Source: CAZPEV01 sp964585635 (GTDB taxonomy: Bacteria > Zixibacteria > MSB-5A5 > GN15 > JAAZOE01). Taken from it: a stretch of 14,315 nt of DNA. Shown here one piece after another: positions 13,282 through 14,315 of the stretch. Location of the stretch: NCBI GenBank assembly GCA_964585635.1, contig CAZPEV010000075.1, positions 1 to 14,315 on the forward strand, in the 5' to 3' direction. The first letter of the stretch is position 1. Each line of letters opens with the position of its first letter. A model generated the notes under the pieces. It made no database searches. It had not been told where the DNA came from and saw only the letters and a program-made list of their open reading frames with translations. The position numbers and the translations under genes were made by a program.

Positions 13282-14022
13282 ATGATTCTCAAGAAACCGG
13301 CCGACAAAGAAATGAGCTTTATCGAGCACCTCGAGGAGCTCCGCAAGCGGCTGCTGAAGATGTTTGCGGCCGTTATTTTCTTTGCCATCGGCGCTTATTA
13401 TTATTCCGACAAAATCATCGACTTCTTCACGCGGCCGCTGCCGCAGGTCTATTTCATGGCTCCCACCGAGGCGTTCATGGTCAGGATCAAGATGTCGCTG
13501 ATAGTGGGCGCCGTCGCAGCCGTTCCCATTATCCTCTATCAACTCTGGATGTTTATCGGCCCGGGCTTGCTCAAGCGCGAGGTCACGCTCGTGGCGCCGA
13601 TCGTCGTCTCGTCGACCATTTTCTTCTTGATCGGCGGCGGCCTCTGCTTTTTTCTGGTTTTGCCGCCGGCCGTCAAGCTTTTGCTGAGTTTCGGCACCGC
13701 CAACATGCAGCCGCTGATCTCGATCGACAGTTATATCAGCTTTGCGGGCATGTTGATATTGGCCTTCGGTTTGGTTTTTGAATTGCCGGTAGCGGCGTTC
13801 ATCCTGGGGCGGATCGGAATCATTGATCACAGACTTTTGAGCAAAGGGCGGCGGTATGCCATCGTGATCATCCTTCTGGTCGCGGCGGTGCTGACCCCGA
13901 CTCCCGATGCTTTCAATCAGCTCCTGCTGGCCGGGCCGATGTATATCCTGTACGAAATTTCCATTATCGTCGTCTGGCTGACAGGGAAGAAGCGGGATAA
14001 AGAATCGGCCTCGGCGGGGTGA
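13282..14022 (+). CDS. tatC: Sec-independent (Tat) translocase subunit TatC
   Basis: Inner-membrane receptor of the twin-arginine translocase, which exports folded proteins. The 246 residues have the usual length and six membrane segments (about 25-41, 71-92, 104-130, 151-175, 191-206, 211-233). Family marks are MSFIEHLEELRKRLL with the conserved Glu (E16), MAPTEAFMVRIKMSL, LWMFIGPGLLKREV, FGLVFELPV and AAVLTPTPDAFNQLLLAGPMYILYE. A charged tail ends the protein. ATG 13282 has AGGG at 13274-13277; ATG 13312, ten codons later, starts at the conserved MSFIEHL and is a real alternative given the promoter position. No tatA or tatB gene is seen nearby. The M6 protease signal looks Sec-type (no twin Arg), so it is not an obvious substrate. 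Confidence 0.95.
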   Translation: MILKKPADKEMSFIEHLEELRKRLLKMFAAVIFFAIGAYYYSDKIIDFFTRPLPQVYFMAPTEAFMVRIKMSLIVGAVAAVPIILYQLWMFIGPGLLKREVTLVAPIVVSSTIFFLIGGGLCFFLVLPPAVKLLLSFGTANMQPLISIDSYISFAGMLILAFGLVFELPVAAFILGRIGIIDHRLLSKGRRYAIVIILLVAAVLTPTPDAFNQLLLAGPMYILYEISIIVVWLTGKKRDKESASAG

Positions 14023-14078
14023 TAGCATTCGGATTTGGAGTCCCGCAGTCCATCGATTACCACCCAACTGTGCCCGAA

Positions 14079-14315
14079 ATGATTCACGGGCGCCCCGCCC
14101 GGCGCCCCCCCGCCCCGGAGCCCGAGGCCGGCGGGGCGGCCGCGGCCGCGAGCCGGCGGGCCGCGGGCGCGGGCGCGACGCTGCCGCGCGCGGTCGAGGT
14201 GGCGCTCCTCACGGGGCACGCCCTTTCGTGGTGGCAACGTGAGGCGCGCGAAGGCGGAACGCTGCATCCCTGGTACATTCACCTCACCGTGCCGCGCGAG
14301 GTGTTGCACCCCCGG
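14079..14315 (+). CDS. Hypothetical open frame, runs off the window end
   Basis: From ATG 14079 the frame stays open for 79 codons to the last base. The first 35 residues are low-complexity Ala, Arg, Pro and Gly from extremely GC-rich DNA. The part from about 14180 looks more protein-like: LPRAVEVALLTGHALSWWQR, then GGTLHPWYIHLTVPREVLHP. I do not recognise the family. There is no ribosome binding site before the ATG, and the true start or even the strand is uncertain. The base composition is unlike all neighbours, so this may belong to another genome joined here by mistake. Confidence 0.3.
   Translation, partial: MIHGRPARRPPAPEPEAGGAAAAASRRAAGAGATLPRAVEVALLTGHALSWWQREAREGGTLHPWYIHLTVPREVLHPR

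Overview
The window is bacterial chromosome at roughly 57% GC, apparently from a metagenome assembly: a run of 10 Ns lies inside a gene and the last ~225 bases change composition abruptly. Every complete gene is on the + strand. The type I dockerin repeats of the form GDAN.DG..NVGDA..I.NYIF at the end of a secreted M6 protease, and the families of GC-rich hairpin repeats reading GCGCCCCTACG, resemble what I remember of uncultured FCB-group lineages such as candidate phylum Zixibacteria. That placement is inference from memory, at moderate to low confidence.

Layout. (1) 2-619: 3' end of hisS. (2) 667-2543: a possible FNR/CRP-type box, then a NapH/YccM-like membrane iron-sulfur protein translationally coupled (ATGA) to a class I SAM-dependent methyltransferase. 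(3) 2692-3414: a divergent member of the MTA/SAH nucleosidase (purine phosphorylase) fold. (4) 3574-7206: a sigma70-type promoter, a 1172-residue exported M6 metalloprotease with a C-terminal dockerin, and a strong intrinsic terminator. (5) 7252-12469: a very good promoter followed by eight closely packed genes, ilvE (with the assembly gap), rpiB, glyA, a thiamine-binding MTH1187/YqgV-family protein, cutA, a PPC/DUF296 protein, a SAM hydrolase (DUF62) and nrdR. (6) 12470-13281: an 812-base intergenic region with three copies of a 78-base two-hairpin repeat, two further hairpins, and between them a 27-codon gene with a near-perfect ribosome binding site and its own terminator. (7) 13282-14022: tatC. 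(8) about 14088-14315: extremely GC-rich sequence holding an open frame that runs off the end, possibly foreign to this contig.

How the parts fit. The central operon is housekeeping: amino-acid transamination, pentose phosphate isomerisation, one-carbon supply through SHMT, metal and thiamine binding, SAM cleavage, and NrdR control of ribonucleotide reductase. rpiB, glyA and nrdR are often near one another in bacteria; here four small genes sit between glyA and nrdR. The protease and TatC belong to export.

The candidates I consider most worth a second look are the orphan 27-residue peptide cassette between the repeats, the degenerate nucleosidase, and the putative redox-controlled iron-sulfur/methyltransferase pair. 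No mobile element, CRISPR array, rRNA or tRNA was recognised.
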